Source of the DNA: Mesorhizobium ciceri biovar biserrulae WSM1271
GTDB lineage: Bacteria; Pseudomonadota; Alphaproteobacteria; Rhizobiales; Rhizobiaceae
NCBI RefSeq assembly: GCF_000185905.1
Contig: NC_014923.1
Coordinates: forward strand, 2,751,501-2,815,500
Direction of reading: 5' to 3'
DNA length: 64,000 nucleotides
The number at the start of each line of letters is the position of its first letter. Within the stretch, counting starts at the first letter, position 1. Made by a program: the position numbers and the translations under genes. Below are positions 25,248 through 34,019 of this stretch, piece by piece. Below the pieces are notes generated by a model. It was not told where the DNA came from, ran no database searches, and worked only from the letters and a program-made list of their open reading frames with translations.

Positions 25248-27947
25248 ATGGAGATTGAGGAAGCGCGCGAGGTGAGGACCACCTGCCCCTATTGCGGGGT
25301 GGGCTGCGGCGTGCTGGCGAAGGTCGCTGCGGACGGGCAAGTGTCCGTCCGCGGCGACCCCGACCATCCGGCCAATTTCGGCCGGCTCTGCTCCAAGGGC
25401 TCGGCGCTGGCCGAGACCATCGACCTCGACGGCAGGCTGCTCCATCCCGAGATCCACGACCGCCGCGCCGGCTGGGATGAGGCGCTCGACCTCGTCGCTT
25501 CGACCTTTTCGCAAACCATTGCCGAACACGGACCCGATGCGATTGCCTTCTATGTCTCCGGCCAATTGCTGACCGAGGATTATTACGTCGCCAACAAGCT
25601 GATGAAGGGTTTTGTCGGATCGGCCAATATCGACACCAATTCGCGCCTGTGCATGGCCTCCTCGGTCGCCGGCCATCGCCGTGCCTTCGGCTCCGACACC
25701 GTGCCGGGAACCTATGACGATCTGGAGTTCGCCGATCTCATCGTGCTGGTCGGCTCCAACCTCGCCTGGTGCCATCCCGTGCTCTACCAGCGCATCGCGG
25801 CGGCGCGGGAAAAGCGGCCGGAGATGAAAGTCGTTCTGGTCGACCCGCGTCGCACCATGACCGCTGACATTGCCGATATGCATCTGGCGATCGCGCCGGA
25901 TGGCGACGTCGCTCTGTTCACCGGGCTGCTCGCCTATCTCGGCCAGCACAACGCGCTCGACCGCGCCTACATCACGACGCACACGACCGGCTTCGGGCAA
26001 GCGCTTTTCGCCGCATCGGCGCTCGACCTGGTCGGCGTCGCCGCCGCCACGGGCCTGAGCGAGGACGAGCTTGGCCGGTTCTACAGCCTGTTCGCGGCGA
26101 CCTCCAAGACGGTAACCGTCTACAGCCAGGGGGTGAACCAGTCGTCTTCGGGCACCGACAAGGTCAACGCCATCATCAACTGTCATCTCGCCACCGGCCG
26201 CATCGGCAAGCCCGGCGCAGGGCCGTTTTCGGTGACCGGCCAGCCCAACGCCATGGGCGGGCGCGAGGTCGGCGGCATGGCCAACATGCTGGCCGCCCAT
26301 ATGGAGATCGAAAACCCCGATCATCGCGACCGCGTGCAGCGCTTCTGGAACGCGCCGGCCGTTGCCGGAAAGCCCGGCCTGAAGGCAGTCGAGATGTTCA
26401 AGGCGGTTGCCGACGGGCACATCAAAGCGCTGTGGATCATGGCCACCAACCCGGTCGATTCGATGCCGGACGCCGATGCCGTCGAAGCGGCGATCAAGGC
26501 GTGCCCGTTCGTGGTGGTGTCGGACGTGCTGGCCCGGACCGATACCGTCCGCCACGCCCATGTCCGGCTGCCCGCCGCCGCCTGGGGCGAGAAGGATGGC
26601 ACCGTCACCAATTCCGAACGCCGTGTGTCGCGCCAGCGCGCGTTTTTGCGCGTGCCCGGAGATGCGCTGCCTGACTGGCGGATTGTTGCCGAGGTGGGCA
26701 AACGGATGGGGTTTGGTGAGGCGTTTTCCTACGCGTCGCCGGCGGAGGTGTTTGCCGAGCATGCCGCGCTGTCGGGGTTCGAGAATGATGGTGCGCGGGA
26801 TTTCGACATCGGGGCTTATGCCGGGGTTGATGGGGAGGGATATGAGGCGCTTGAGCCGTTCCAATGGCCAGAGGGGGGCGCTCAAGCTGGAGGTTGGCCA
26901 GAAGGGGTCGGCACGACTGGGCTCCAGGCTCGCTTCTTCGCCAACGGCAACTTCTTCACACCCGACCGCAAGGCGCGCTTCATCGCCATCCGTCCCACCA
27001 CGGAAATCCGCACCAGCCCCGATTATCCGCTGATCCTCAACACCGGCCGGATCCGCGACCATTGGCACACCATGACGCGGACGGGGAAAAGCCCGCGTTT
27101 GTCGCAGCATATCGCTGAGCCCTTCGTCGAGATCCACCCGGCGGATGCGCAGCGCTTCGGCATCGGTGACGCCGACATAGCGCGCGTTTCCAGCCCGCGC
27201 GGTGATGTGCTGGTGCGCGCGCTGGTGACGGCGCGCCAGCGCCAGGGCAGCCTGTTTGCGCCGATGCACTGGACCGATCAGTTCTCGGCAAAGGGCCGGC
27301 TCGACACGCTGACCGCGCCGCTGACCGATCCCATTTCCGGTCAGCCGGCGCTGAAACATGTCGCCGTCCGCATCGAGAAATTCGCGGCAAAGGCCTTTGG
27401 CTTTGCGGTGGCTCGGCAGCGGCCGGAGCCTAATACTGCGCCCTACTGGGCCGTGGCCAAGTGCAAGGGCGGCTGGCGGGTCGAGCTTGCCTTTGCCGAT
27501 GACGACATCGACTGGGCGGGCTTTGCCGGGTCGCTGTTCGGTACGTCATTGGGTGCCGAAATATCAGCTTATCACGACCGCGACGCCGGCCAGCACCGCA
27601 TCGCCGCCTTCGACGACGACCAACTGTCAGGCGCCTTGTTCGTCGCGCCCAGCCCGGTCGCCGTGTCGCGCGGCTGGGCGGCGGAACAGTTGAGTGCCGA
27701 TCATGTTGATCGGCGCAGCAGGCTGGCGATCGTGGCCGGGCGGCCGGGCGGGATCGACGTCGATCGCGGCGCCATCGTCTGCTCCTGCTTCGGCGTTGGC
27801 GCCAACCAGATCGCGGAAGCGGTACGCCGCGGCTGCGGCAGCGTTGCGGCAATCGGCGCGGCCCTGAATGCCGGCACGAATTGCGGCTCCTGCCGCGCCG
27901 AGATCAGGGTCATCATCGACGCACAGAGCCTCCAAGCAGCCGAGTGA
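25248..27947 (+). CDS. nasA: Assimilatory nitrate reductase catalytic subunit NasA
   Basis: 899 residues. The N-terminal [4Fe-4S] site is CPYCGVGC with the fourth cysteine in LCSKG; the molybdenum-ligating cysteine is in NSRLCMASSVAGH; molybdopterin-binding segments follow (QGVNQSSSGTDKVNAI, GKPGAGPFSVTGQPNAMGGREVGG). A C-terminal BFD-like [2Fe-2S] domain carries CSCFGV and NCGSC, as in NasA of Klebsiella type. It reduces nitrate to nitrite in the cytoplasm; no NasC-type reductase subunit is adjacent. A stretch around 26690-26925 has atypical codon use and a repeated tryptophan-proline-glycine motif. Confidence 0.94.
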   Translation: MEIEEAREVRTTCPYCGVGCGVLAKVAADGQVSVRGDPDHPANFGRLCSKGSALAETIDLDGRLLHPEIHDRRAGWDEALDLVASTFSQTIAEHGPDAIAFYVSGQLLTEDYYVANKLMKGFVGSANIDTNSRLCMASSVAGHRRAFGSDTVPGTYDDLEFADLIVLVGSNLAWCHPVLYQRIAAAREKRPEMKVVLVDPRRTMTADIADMHLAIAPDGDVALFTGLLAYLGQHNALDRAYITTHTTGFGQALFAASALDLVGVAAATGLSEDELGRFYSLFAATSKTVTVYSQGVNQSSSGTDKVNAIINCHLATGRIGKPGAGPFSVTGQPNAMGGREVGGMANMLAAHMEIENPDHRDRVQRFWNAPAVAGKPGLKAVEMFKAVADGHIKALWIMATNPVDSMPDADAVEAAIKACPFVVVSDVLARTDTVRHAHVRLPAAAWGEKDGTVTNSERRVSRQRAFLRVPGDALPDWRIVAEVGKRMGFGEAFSYASPAEVFAEHAALSGFENDGARDFDIGAYAGVDGEGYEALEPFQWPEGGAQAGGWPEGVGTTGLQARFFANGNFFTPDRKARFIAIRPTTEIRTSPDYPLILNTGRIRDHWHTMTRTGKSPRLSQHIAEPFVEIHPADAQRFGIGDADIARVSSPRGDVLVRALVTARQRQGSLFAPMHWTDQFSAKGRLDTLTAPLTDPISGQPALKHVAVRIEKFAAKAFGFAVARQRPEPNTAPYWAVAKCKGGWRVELAFADDDIDWAGFAGSLFGTSLGAEISAYHDRDAGQHRIAAFDDDQLSGALFVAPSPVAVSRGWAAEQLSADHVDRRSRLAIVAGRPGGIDVDRGAIVCSCFGVGANQIAEAVRRGCGSVAAIGAALNAGTNCGSCRAEIRVIIDAQSLQAAE
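26690..26925 (+). other. Codon-atypical patch inside nasA
   Basis: Of 16 glycine codons here, 8 are GGG, 3 GGT, 2 GGA and only 3 GGC, whereas GGC dominates in the flanking nasA sequence. The patch ends in a short duplicated segment (WPEG ... WPEGV) with no evident family counterpart. Reading frame is preserved. Confidence 0.5.
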
Positions 27948-28046
27948 TCGTCCTGACCAAAGGGGCCTGCGCGACGGTGCTGGTTGGGCTATGGTGGCTC
28001 AGGCGTGCTACGTCGCGCACGAATCATCCTCAGTCAGGGTCATCCA

Positions 28047-28313
28047 ATGGCAAATCCTCCGCGCCGACCGACAAATCCGATGGCGGCCGCCGAGGCGGCT
28101 TTCAAGCCGATGAAGAGGCCGGCTGCCCCGGTCCGAGAGCCCACGGCCGCTCCAGGCGTCAGAGAGCTTGTTTCGATCCGAATCGACCGCGCCGTGCTGG
28201 ACCATTTCCAGGAGGATGGACCCGGCTGGCAGGACCGCATCAACGACGCCTTGCGGCGTGTGATAGAAGGCAAGCCGATCGTTACCGGGGGTGATCGTTC
28301 AGACGACGAGTAG
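28047..28313 (+). CDS. BrnA-type antitoxin, apparently without a BrnT partner
   Basis: 88 residues from ATG 28047, preceded by CAGGG. The N-terminal half is proline- and alanine-rich and low in complexity. The C-terminal half contains VSIRIDRAVLDHFQEDGPGWQDRINDALRRV, close to the BrnA antitoxin core (RLDxDVLxxFxxxGxGxQxRINxxLR), a ribbon-helix-helix-like DNA-binding fold. BrnT toxins are normally encoded immediately upstream, but the 99 bases after nasA hold no such gene. It is either an orphan regulator or the survivor of a lost toxin-antitoxin pair. It converges on the cupin gene. Confidence 0.65.
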   Translation: MANPPRRPTNPMAAAEAAFKPMKRPAAPVREPTAAPGVRELVSIRIDRAVLDHFQEDGPGWQDRINDALRRVIEGKPIVTGGDRSDDE

Positions 28314-28330
28314 CGGCTGTTCCAGCCGGC

Positions 28331-28687
28331 TCACGCTTCGAAGTGCAGGATATAGAGCTTGCGCGTTTTCTCGTGGATCGTCCATTCGCCTTTCCAGCCT
28401 TTCGGCAGCACCAGCATTTCGCCCGGACCGACGTCCTCGCTGCGGCCATCGGGACCATGCAGCGAGACCCGGCCTGACACGATGTGGCAGGTTTCGGAAT
28501 TGGTCTCGCGCGAGGCCGTGAAGCGGCCCGGCGTGCACTCCCAGACGCCGACTTCCAGTGCGCCATCCGGCGAGGTCCACAGCGTCGTCGAGGCTTCGAA
28601 CTGATCGCCGCTGATCGAGGTCGGCTTGGGCTCAGGCTCGCCGAGGTCGATGGAGGCGAGGTGGGCGAAGGTCTGGAAGTCGGTCAT
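28331..28687 (-). CDS. Small cupin protein (DUF861-like)
   Basis: 118 residues with a single cupin barrel: GALEVGVWECTPGRFTA, SETCHIVSGRVSLHGPDG and PGEMLVLPKGWKGEWTIHEKTRKLY. The pattern matches the DUF861 cupins related to ureidoglycine aminohydrolase. It has no signal peptide. It is the last gene of a minus-strand operon with a polyamine-type ABC importer and a PuuB-like oxidase, 9 bases downstream of the oxidase. Proteins of this type are frequent companions of amine oxidases; the reaction is unknown. Confidence 0.8.
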   Translation of the reverse strand: MTDFQTFAHLASIDLGEPEPKPTSISGDQFEASTTLWTSPDGALEVGVWECTPGRFTASRETNSETCHIVSGRVSLHGPDGRSEDVGPGEMLVLPKGWKGEWTIHEKTRKLYILHFEA

Positions 28688-28696
28688 GGCAGTCTC

Positions 28697-30079
28697 TCAA
28701 TGTCCTGTGATGCGGTCGGCGATTGCGGCCAGTTTCGACGTGTGCTGGAGGCCGGCTTCCTCGCGCTCGTCGGCGACGCGATAGAGCTGATACATCGAGT
28801 GGACGCCGAGCCAGCGCATCGGCTCTGGCTCCCATTTGCTGACCTTTCGGTTGACCCAGGGCAGGCGGGTCAGTTCGGTGTCGCGGCGCAGGATAAGGTC
28901 GCGCAGCGTGCGGCCCGAAAGGTTGGAACTCGAGACGCCGAGCCCGACATAGCCGCCTGCCCAGCCGATGCCGGTCTGCGGATCGAGCCCTGCCGTCGTG
29001 CACCAGTCGCGCGGCACGCCCAGAACGCCGCACCAGGCGTGGTCGATGCGAAGCCTGGCTGTCTGCGGCAGCAGCCGGGTGAGGATGGCGTGCAGGCTTT
29101 CGATCGTCGCCTGCTGCGTCTGGCCGCGTACATCCGTTTGCGAGCCGTAACGATAGGGTACGCCGCGTCCGCCCATGGTGATGCGGCCTTCCCTGGTGCG
29201 CTGCGCATAGCAATAAGCGTGCGCGGAGTCGCCCAGAAGCTCATGGCCCTCCCAGCCGATCTCGTCCCACAGTAATTGCGGCAGCGGCTCGGTGATGATC
29301 TGCGCGCTGTTGAGCGGCAGCCAGAGCCGTTCATTGCCTGGTATGCCGGCCGTGAACCCTTCCGTGGCACGGATGATGATCGGCGCGCGCACGGTGCCGC
29401 GGTTCGTCGTGACCTTGCCCTTCTCGATGCCGGTCACGGTGGTCTGCTCGTAGATCGGCACACCGAGCCGCTCGACGGCTTCGGACAGGCCGCGCACCAG
29501 CTTGGCCGGCTGCACACGCGCGGTGCCGTGGTGGATATAACCGCCAAGCACATTCCTGATGTTGATGCGGGCCTTGGCCTCTGCCTGGCCGATCAGGCTG
29601 ACACGCTCGCTCGGCACGCTCCAGCCGATCGCATCGGCATAGGCGGCGTTGATCCGTTCGAGCTGCGGCGGGTTCGTCGCCACCGTCAGATTGTCGACGC
29701 GGCGGATGTCGGCATCGATGCCTTCGGCTTCGGTCACCTTGATCACTTCGTCGACCGTGCCATGCATGGCCGTTTCCATGTCGATGACAGCGCCGCGCGT
29801 CGAGGTCTGCAGATATTTCTCGCGCGACCAGCTGAAGCCGCCGGACAACCAGCCGCCATTGCGGCCCGACGCGCCGAAGCCGGCGAACTCCCGCTCGACG
29901 ATGGCGATGCGGATCGATGGATCGGCCTTCTTCAGGTAATAAGCCGTCCACAGGCCGGTGTAGCCGGCGCCGACGATGCAGACATCGGCTTCGAGATCGC
30001 CCGGAAGCGGCGCGCGATAGGCCGGCAGGCCGATGTCGGCATACCAGAACGAGACGTTGCCGTTGACTTTGGCGTCCAT
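28697..30079 (-). CDS. FAD-dependent oxidoreductase (gamma-glutamylputrescine oxidase, PuuB-like)
   Basis: 460 residues of the DAO superfamily. The FAD-binding motif DVCIVGAGYTGLWTAYYLKK is at about residue 32; GASGRNGGWLSGGF is highly characteristic of the PuuB/OrdL group; a C-terminal WAGGYVGLGVSSSNLSGR closes the FAD site. It would oxidise an amine, probably a gamma-glutamylated polyamine or similar, to an aldehyde, producing peroxide. It follows the ABC ATPase gene by 28 bases in the same operon, so its substrate is probably what the transporter imports. No PuuA glutamine-synthetase-like partner is in the window. Confidence 0.82.
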   Translation of the reverse strand: MDAKVNGNVSFWYADIGLPAYRAPLPGDLEADVCIVGAGYTGLWTAYYLKKADPSIRIAIVEREFAGFGASGRNGGWLSGGFSWSREKYLQTSTRGAVIDMETAMHGTVDEVIKVTEAEGIDADIRRVDNLTVATNPPQLERINAAYADAIGWSVPSERVSLIGQAEAKARINIRNVLGGYIHHGTARVQPAKLVRGLSEAVERLGVPIYEQTTVTGIEKGKVTTNRGTVRAPIIIRATEGFTAGIPGNERLWLPLNSAQIITEPLPQLLWDEIGWEGHELLGDSAHAYCYAQRTREGRITMGGRGVPYRYGSQTDVRGQTQQATIESLHAILTRLLPQTARLRIDHAWCGVLGVPRDWCTTAGLDPQTGIGWAGGYVGLGVSSSNLSGRTLRDLILRRDTELTRLPWVNRKVSKWEPEPMRWLGVHSMYQLYRVADEREEAGLQHTSKLAAIADRITGH

Positions 30080-30107
30080 GTCTAAAAATCCTGCGGGGAA
30101 AGAGCGA

Positions 30108-31217
30108 TCAGGTCATCGTCATGTCGGCGCGATCGTCGTCGGCAAGAAGTTTTGCATCGACGACCGACCAGCGCAGATCGACCGTGTCACCAATCGAGAA
30201 CGGTGTGGCTTCCAGCGACGAGCGTACGATGGCGACCGAGCCGTCGCGCAACGTCACCTGGTATTTCGAGCCGGAGCCCAGATAGATCGCCTCGCTGACT
30301 TGACCGGTGAGGCTGTTCTGCCCGGCGGCGGGAGGCGTGTTGGTGCCGGCAAGCAAAAGCTTCTCCGGCCGCAGCAGGACCACCGGTTTGCTGCCGCTGG
30401 CGAGCTTGCCGTTGGCCACGATCTTCTGGCCGGCGATCGTCAGGCTGGTTTCGTTTCCGGACGTCAGGGCGGTGCCACGCAAACTGGTCGATTCGCCGAT
30501 GAACTTGGCCACGAACAGGGTCGTTGGCTCGTCGTAGAGCTGGCGGCCGGTTCCGACCTGTTCGATGCGGCCCTGATTGAAGACGGCGATGCGGTCGGAC
30601 AGGACCAGCGCCTCTTCCTGGTCGTGCGTCACATAGACGAAGGTGGTGCCGAGTTCGCGGTGGATGCGCTTGATCTCCAGCTGCAGCCATTCGCGCAGTT
30701 TCTTGTCGAGCGCGCCGAGCGGTTCGTCCATCAACAGCAGCGGCGGATCGAAGACGATGGCGCGCGCCAGCGCTACGCGCTGCTGCTGGCCGCCGGAAAG
30801 TTCGGAGGGATAGCGATGCGCGAAGTCGGACATCTTGACCATGTCCAGCGCGCGCACGACGAGACGGTCGCGCGCCTGCTTGTCCATGCCGCGCAAGGTG
30901 AGGGGATAGGCGACGTTCTTGCCGACCGTCATATGCGGAAACAGCGCGTAGTGCTGGAAGACAACGCCGATGTTGCGCTTGTGGGCCGGCAGGGCGACGA
31001 TGCTTTTGCCGCCAACGGCGAGGTCGCCGGAGGTGAGGTCGGTGAAGCCCGCCACGACGTTGAGCGTCGTGGTCTTGCCCGAGCCGCTGGGGCCGAGCAG
31101 CGTCATGAACTCGCCCGGCTCGATATGCAGGCTGACATCGTCGAGTGCGGTGAAATTGCCGTAGCGCTTGGTTGCGCCCTTGATGTCGATGGCCGCGCCG
31201 CGTTTCCTCGCAGTCAT
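30108..31217 (-). CDS. Polyamine-type ABC transporter ATP-binding protein (PotA/PotG)
   Basis: 369 residues: Walker A GPSGSGKTTTL, Q-loop VFQHYALFPH, signature LSGGQQQRVALARAI, Walker B LLLMDEPLGALD, H-loop VTHDQEEAL, then a C-terminal TOBE domain from about residue 270. These are typical of the spermidine/putrescine/iron ATPases. One base separates its start from the upstream permease stop. It drives uptake with the two permeases and the binding protein encoded ahead of it. Confidence 0.88.
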   Translation of the reverse strand: MTARKRGAAIDIKGATKRYGNFTALDDVSLHIEPGEFMTLLGPSGSGKTTTLNVVAGFTDLTSGDLAVGGKSIVALPAHKRNIGVVFQHYALFPHMTVGKNVAYPLTLRGMDKQARDRLVVRALDMVKMSDFAHRYPSELSGGQQQRVALARAIVFDPPLLLMDEPLGALDKKLREWLQLEIKRIHRELGTTFVYVTHDQEEALVLSDRIAVFNQGRIEQVGTGRQLYDEPTTLFVAKFIGESTSLRGTALTSGNETSLTIAGQKIVANGKLASGSKPVVLLRPEKLLLAGTNTPPAAGQNSLTGQVSEAIYLGSGSKYQVTLRDGSVAIVRSSLEATPFSIGDTVDLRWSVVDAKLLADDDRADMTMT

Positions 31218-31218
31218 C

Positions 31219-32007
31219 TCAACTCCTCGTCGATTTCGAGCTGATGATCAGCCCGGCGCTGATGACCAGCGTCGTGGCAATGAAGATGATGGTTCCGACG
31301 GCCGTCACCGTCGGATCGGCGTCGCGGGTGATGCTGGTGAAGATCTGCACCGGCAAGGTCTTCAGGTAGGGACTGGTGATGAACAGCGCGACGATGATCT
31401 CATCGAAGGAGGTGACGAAGGCAAACAAAAGCCCGGACAGGATGCCGGGCGCGATCAGCGGCAAGGTCACGGTGCGGAATGTGGTGAAGCGGTTGGCGCC
31501 GAGACTTGCCGCCGCCGTCTCCAGCCGCGCGTCGAAGACTTCGAGGCTTGCCGACACGGCGATGATGACGAAGGGGATCGCCAGCATCGTATGTGCGATG
31601 ACGAAGCCGGTGGTAGTGCCGACGAGCTGGTAGTCGAGATAGACGGCGTAGATGCCGATGGCCAGCACCACGCCGGGCACGATCATCGGCGTGATCAGGA
31701 TGGCGCGCAGCAGGCCGGCGCCGGAATGTTTCATGCGGCTGAGGCCGAGCGACGCCAGCGTGCCGATCAGCGTGGCGGCGACGGCGACGAGGCCCGCGAC
31801 CCTCAGCGAATTGAAGAAGCTCGACAGCCAATCGGGGTTGGTGAAGAAATTCTCGTACCATTGCCAGGAGAAGCCGGACGGCGGGAAAGCGAGCGACTTC
31901 TTCTCGTTGAATGACATCGGGATGATGACCAGCGTCGGCATCACCAGCCAGACGGCGACCAGCAGGCAGAACAGACCGAGCAGAAGGCGGGATGGTGCCA
32001 GTCTCAT
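31219..32007 (-). CDS. Polyamine-type ABC transporter permease (PotC)
   Basis: 262 residues, about six membrane segments. The PotC-like N-terminus with FSWQWYENFF and the EAA loop near LETAAASLGANRFTTFRTVTLPLIAPG identify the class. Its start overlaps the stop of the other permease by four bases (ATGA on the minus strand), a common arrangement in these operons. It provides half of the transmembrane channel. Confidence 0.87.
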   Translation of the reverse strand: MRLAPSRLLLGLFCLLVAVWLVMPTLVIIPMSFNEKKSLAFPPSGFSWQWYENFFTNPDWLSSFFNSLRVAGLVAVAATLIGTLASLGLSRMKHSGAGLLRAILITPMIVPGVVLAIGIYAVYLDYQLVGTTTGFVIAHTMLAIPFVIIAVSASLEVFDARLETAAASLGANRFTTFRTVTLPLIAPGILSGLLFAFVTSFDEIIVALFITSPYLKTLPVQIFTSITRDADPTVTAVGTIIFIATTLVISAGLIISSKSTRS

Positions 32008-32912
32008 GATCTGGACGCCTGCTTGTGGCGCTGGCGCATCAGCGGGGCGGCGAGCGCCAGAAGCACGAAGGTCGCGACCAGCAGCACGACGCCCATGGCG
32101 CCGCCGCGGCCCCAGTTGAGCAGGCTGAGCACCTGGCTCTGCACCAGCGTCGACAGCATGGTGCTGCGCGGGCCGCCGAGCAGGGCAGGCGTGATGTAGA
32201 AGCCGAGCGACAGGATGAAGACGATGATGGCGCCGGCGAAAACGCCGGGAAGCGACAGCGGCAGATAGATTTGCAGGAAGGCGCGTGCCGGGCGCGCACC
32301 AAGGCTGCGCGCCGCCTGCACGAGGCGCAGATCGATGCCGCGCATGACCGAATAGAGCGGCAGGATCATGAACGGCAGCAGCACCTGCGCCATGCCGATG
32401 ACGACGCCGGTCTGCGTGCGGATCAGCTTCACGCCGTCAAAGCCGAGCAGCCTGATGACCGAATTGATGATGCCGGAATCCTGCAGCAGGATGACCCAGG
32501 CCAGGGTGCGCACCACGCCGCTGACCCAGAACGGCACCAAAACGCACAGGATGAGGACCAGCCGCAGGCGCGGTCCGACCGCCGTCATGAGATAGGCATA
32601 GGGGTAGGCGGCGATGACGCAAACGATGGTGACCCAGGCTGCGATGGAAAAGGTGCGCCACAGGACGGTGACGTTCACCGGGGTGGAAAAGAACCAGACA
32701 TAGTTCTGCAAGCCCCAAGATGGGTCCGAGAAGCTGCGCAGCGTGACGGTCAGCAAGGGATAGCCCATCGCGGCGATGAGCAAAGCCAAGGCGGGCATCG
32801 CCAGCAGCGAAGGATAGGCAGCAAGGCGCAGGCGCCGCTGCGGCGCCCGCACGGCACCTGGCGGCCGAGGATGATCACCCCCGGCCGTCGGCGTATGCGA
32901 TGTCTGGCTCAC
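32004..32912 (-). CDS. Polyamine-type ABC transporter permease (PotB)
   Basis: 302 residues. A proline-rich N-terminal tail of about 30 residues precedes the first membrane segment; the EAA loop is at LVQAARSLGARPARAFLQIYLPLSLPG. RTLAWVILLQDSGIINSVI in the middle is typical of PotB/PotH permeases. It starts 24 bases after the binding-protein stop and is translationally coupled to PotC. Confidence 0.87.
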   Translation of the reverse strand: MSQTSHTPTAGGDHPRPPGAVRAPQRRLRLAAYPSLLAMPALALLIAAMGYPLLTVTLRSFSDPSWGLQNYVWFFSTPVNVTVLWRTFSIAAWVTIVCVIAAYPYAYLMTAVGPRLRLVLILCVLVPFWVSGVVRTLAWVILLQDSGIINSVIRLLGFDGVKLIRTQTGVVIGMAQVLLPFMILPLYSVMRGIDLRLVQAARSLGARPARAFLQIYLPLSLPGVFAGAIIVFILSLGFYITPALLGGPRSTMLSTLVQSQVLSLLNWGRGGAMGVVLLVATFVLLALAAPLMRQRHKQASRS

Positions 32913-32936
32913 GCCGTCACCTCAGCGGTAGCCGGC

Positions 32937-34016
32937 TCAGTTGCCGGCCATCAGCGCTGTCCACTTGTCGGACGCGGCGGCGAAGTTGGCGACCCAGAAC
33001 TTGATGTTCTGCTGATAGCCGAGCTTGGCGTGGTCCGGCGTGTTGGTCAGAAAGGCGGCGACGGATGCGTCGACCTTCGGCTGTGCCTCGTTGTTGATCG
33101 GCGAGTAGGAGGTCTGCTCGGTCAGGATCTCCTGCGACTTCTTGCCGAGATAGGCGTTGATCAGCGCGTAGGAAGCGTCGGTGTCCTTGGCGCCGACCGG
33201 GATGGTCAGCTGGTCCATGACGACCAGCCAGTCCTTCCACACCGGCGTGTAGGCAGCGCCGTTCTTGACCGCCGTCATGGCGCGGCCGGTCCACATGATG
33301 ATCATGTCGGCCTCGCCGGATTCGGCGAGCTGCTGGGATTCTGCGCCCGTCTTCCAGAAGATCGTGTCGGGACCGATCGCCTTGATCTTGGCGATGCCCT
33401 TGTCGATATCGGCCGGCGTCATGGCGTCGACCTTGCCGCCGTCTGCCAGGATGGCCTGTTCGATCAGGCCGCCGAGCGGGCTGCCGCTGCCGTCGATGGC
33501 GCGGGTGCCGGGAAATTTCGCGGTGTCGAAGAAGTCCTTCCAGTCCTTCGGCGGATTGTCCTTGTACGTGTCGTTCTTGTACATCAGGACCATGCGGTAG
33601 TTCATCGCCGGCACGCTGCACTCGCCGACCTGTCCGGGCGGGATGTGCGAGATGTCGAGCTTGGTCAAATCCAGCTTCTGGAACAGTTTTCCGCAATGCA
33701 CGAAGGGCGGAAAATCGTCCGTATCGACGACATCCCAGGTCACATTGCCTGATTCGACCTGCGCCTGGAGCTTGGCGATTTCGGTCGGCCCATCATTCAA
33801 AAGCTTGACGCCGCTCTTGTCGACGAATTCCTTGAGGGCGGCGACCTGGCCGTCCTGGTAGATGCCGCCATAGGAGACGAAGGTCAGCGTCTTTCCCTTC
33901 AGCGAGCCGTCCACCACGGTCCCGGCCGGCGGCGCGTTCTGCGCGTGAGCGGCGGCCGCAAGCAAGGCCAGTGCGGCGGCGCCGACGAACCCGGCCAATC
34001 TTGATCTGCTTCCCAT
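32937..34016 (-). CDS. Polyamine-type ABC transporter substrate-binding protein (PotD/PotF)
   Basis: 359 residues with a signal peptide (SRLAGFVGAAALALLAAAAHA). The mature protein shows the PotD pattern KTLTFVSYGGIYQDGQVAALKEF and WDVVDTDDFPPFV. MIIMWTGRAM and WLVVMDQLTIPVGAKDTDASYALINAYLGKKSQEI in the second lobe fit the polyamine or opine-like binding group. It captures an amine or amino-acid-derived ligand in the periplasm. It follows the XRE-cupin regulator gene by only 3 bases, so regulator and transporter are co-transcribed. Confidence 0.88.
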   Translation of the reverse strand: MGSRSRLAGFVGAAALALLAAAAHAQNAPPAGTVVDGSLKGKTLTFVSYGGIYQDGQVAALKEFVDKSGVKLLNDGPTEIAKLQAQVESGNVTWDVVDTDDFPPFVHCGKLFQKLDLTKLDISHIPPGQVGECSVPAMNYRMVLMYKNDTYKDNPPKDWKDFFDTAKFPGTRAIDGSGSPLGGLIEQAILADGGKVDAMTPADIDKGIAKIKAIGPDTIFWKTGAESQQLAESGEADMIIMWTGRAMTAVKNGAAYTPVWKDWLVVMDQLTIPVGAKDTDASYALINAYLGKKSQEILTEQTSYSPINNEAQPKVDASVAAFLTNTPDHAKLGYQQNIKFWVANFAAASDKWTALMAGN

Positions 34017-34019
34017 TTT

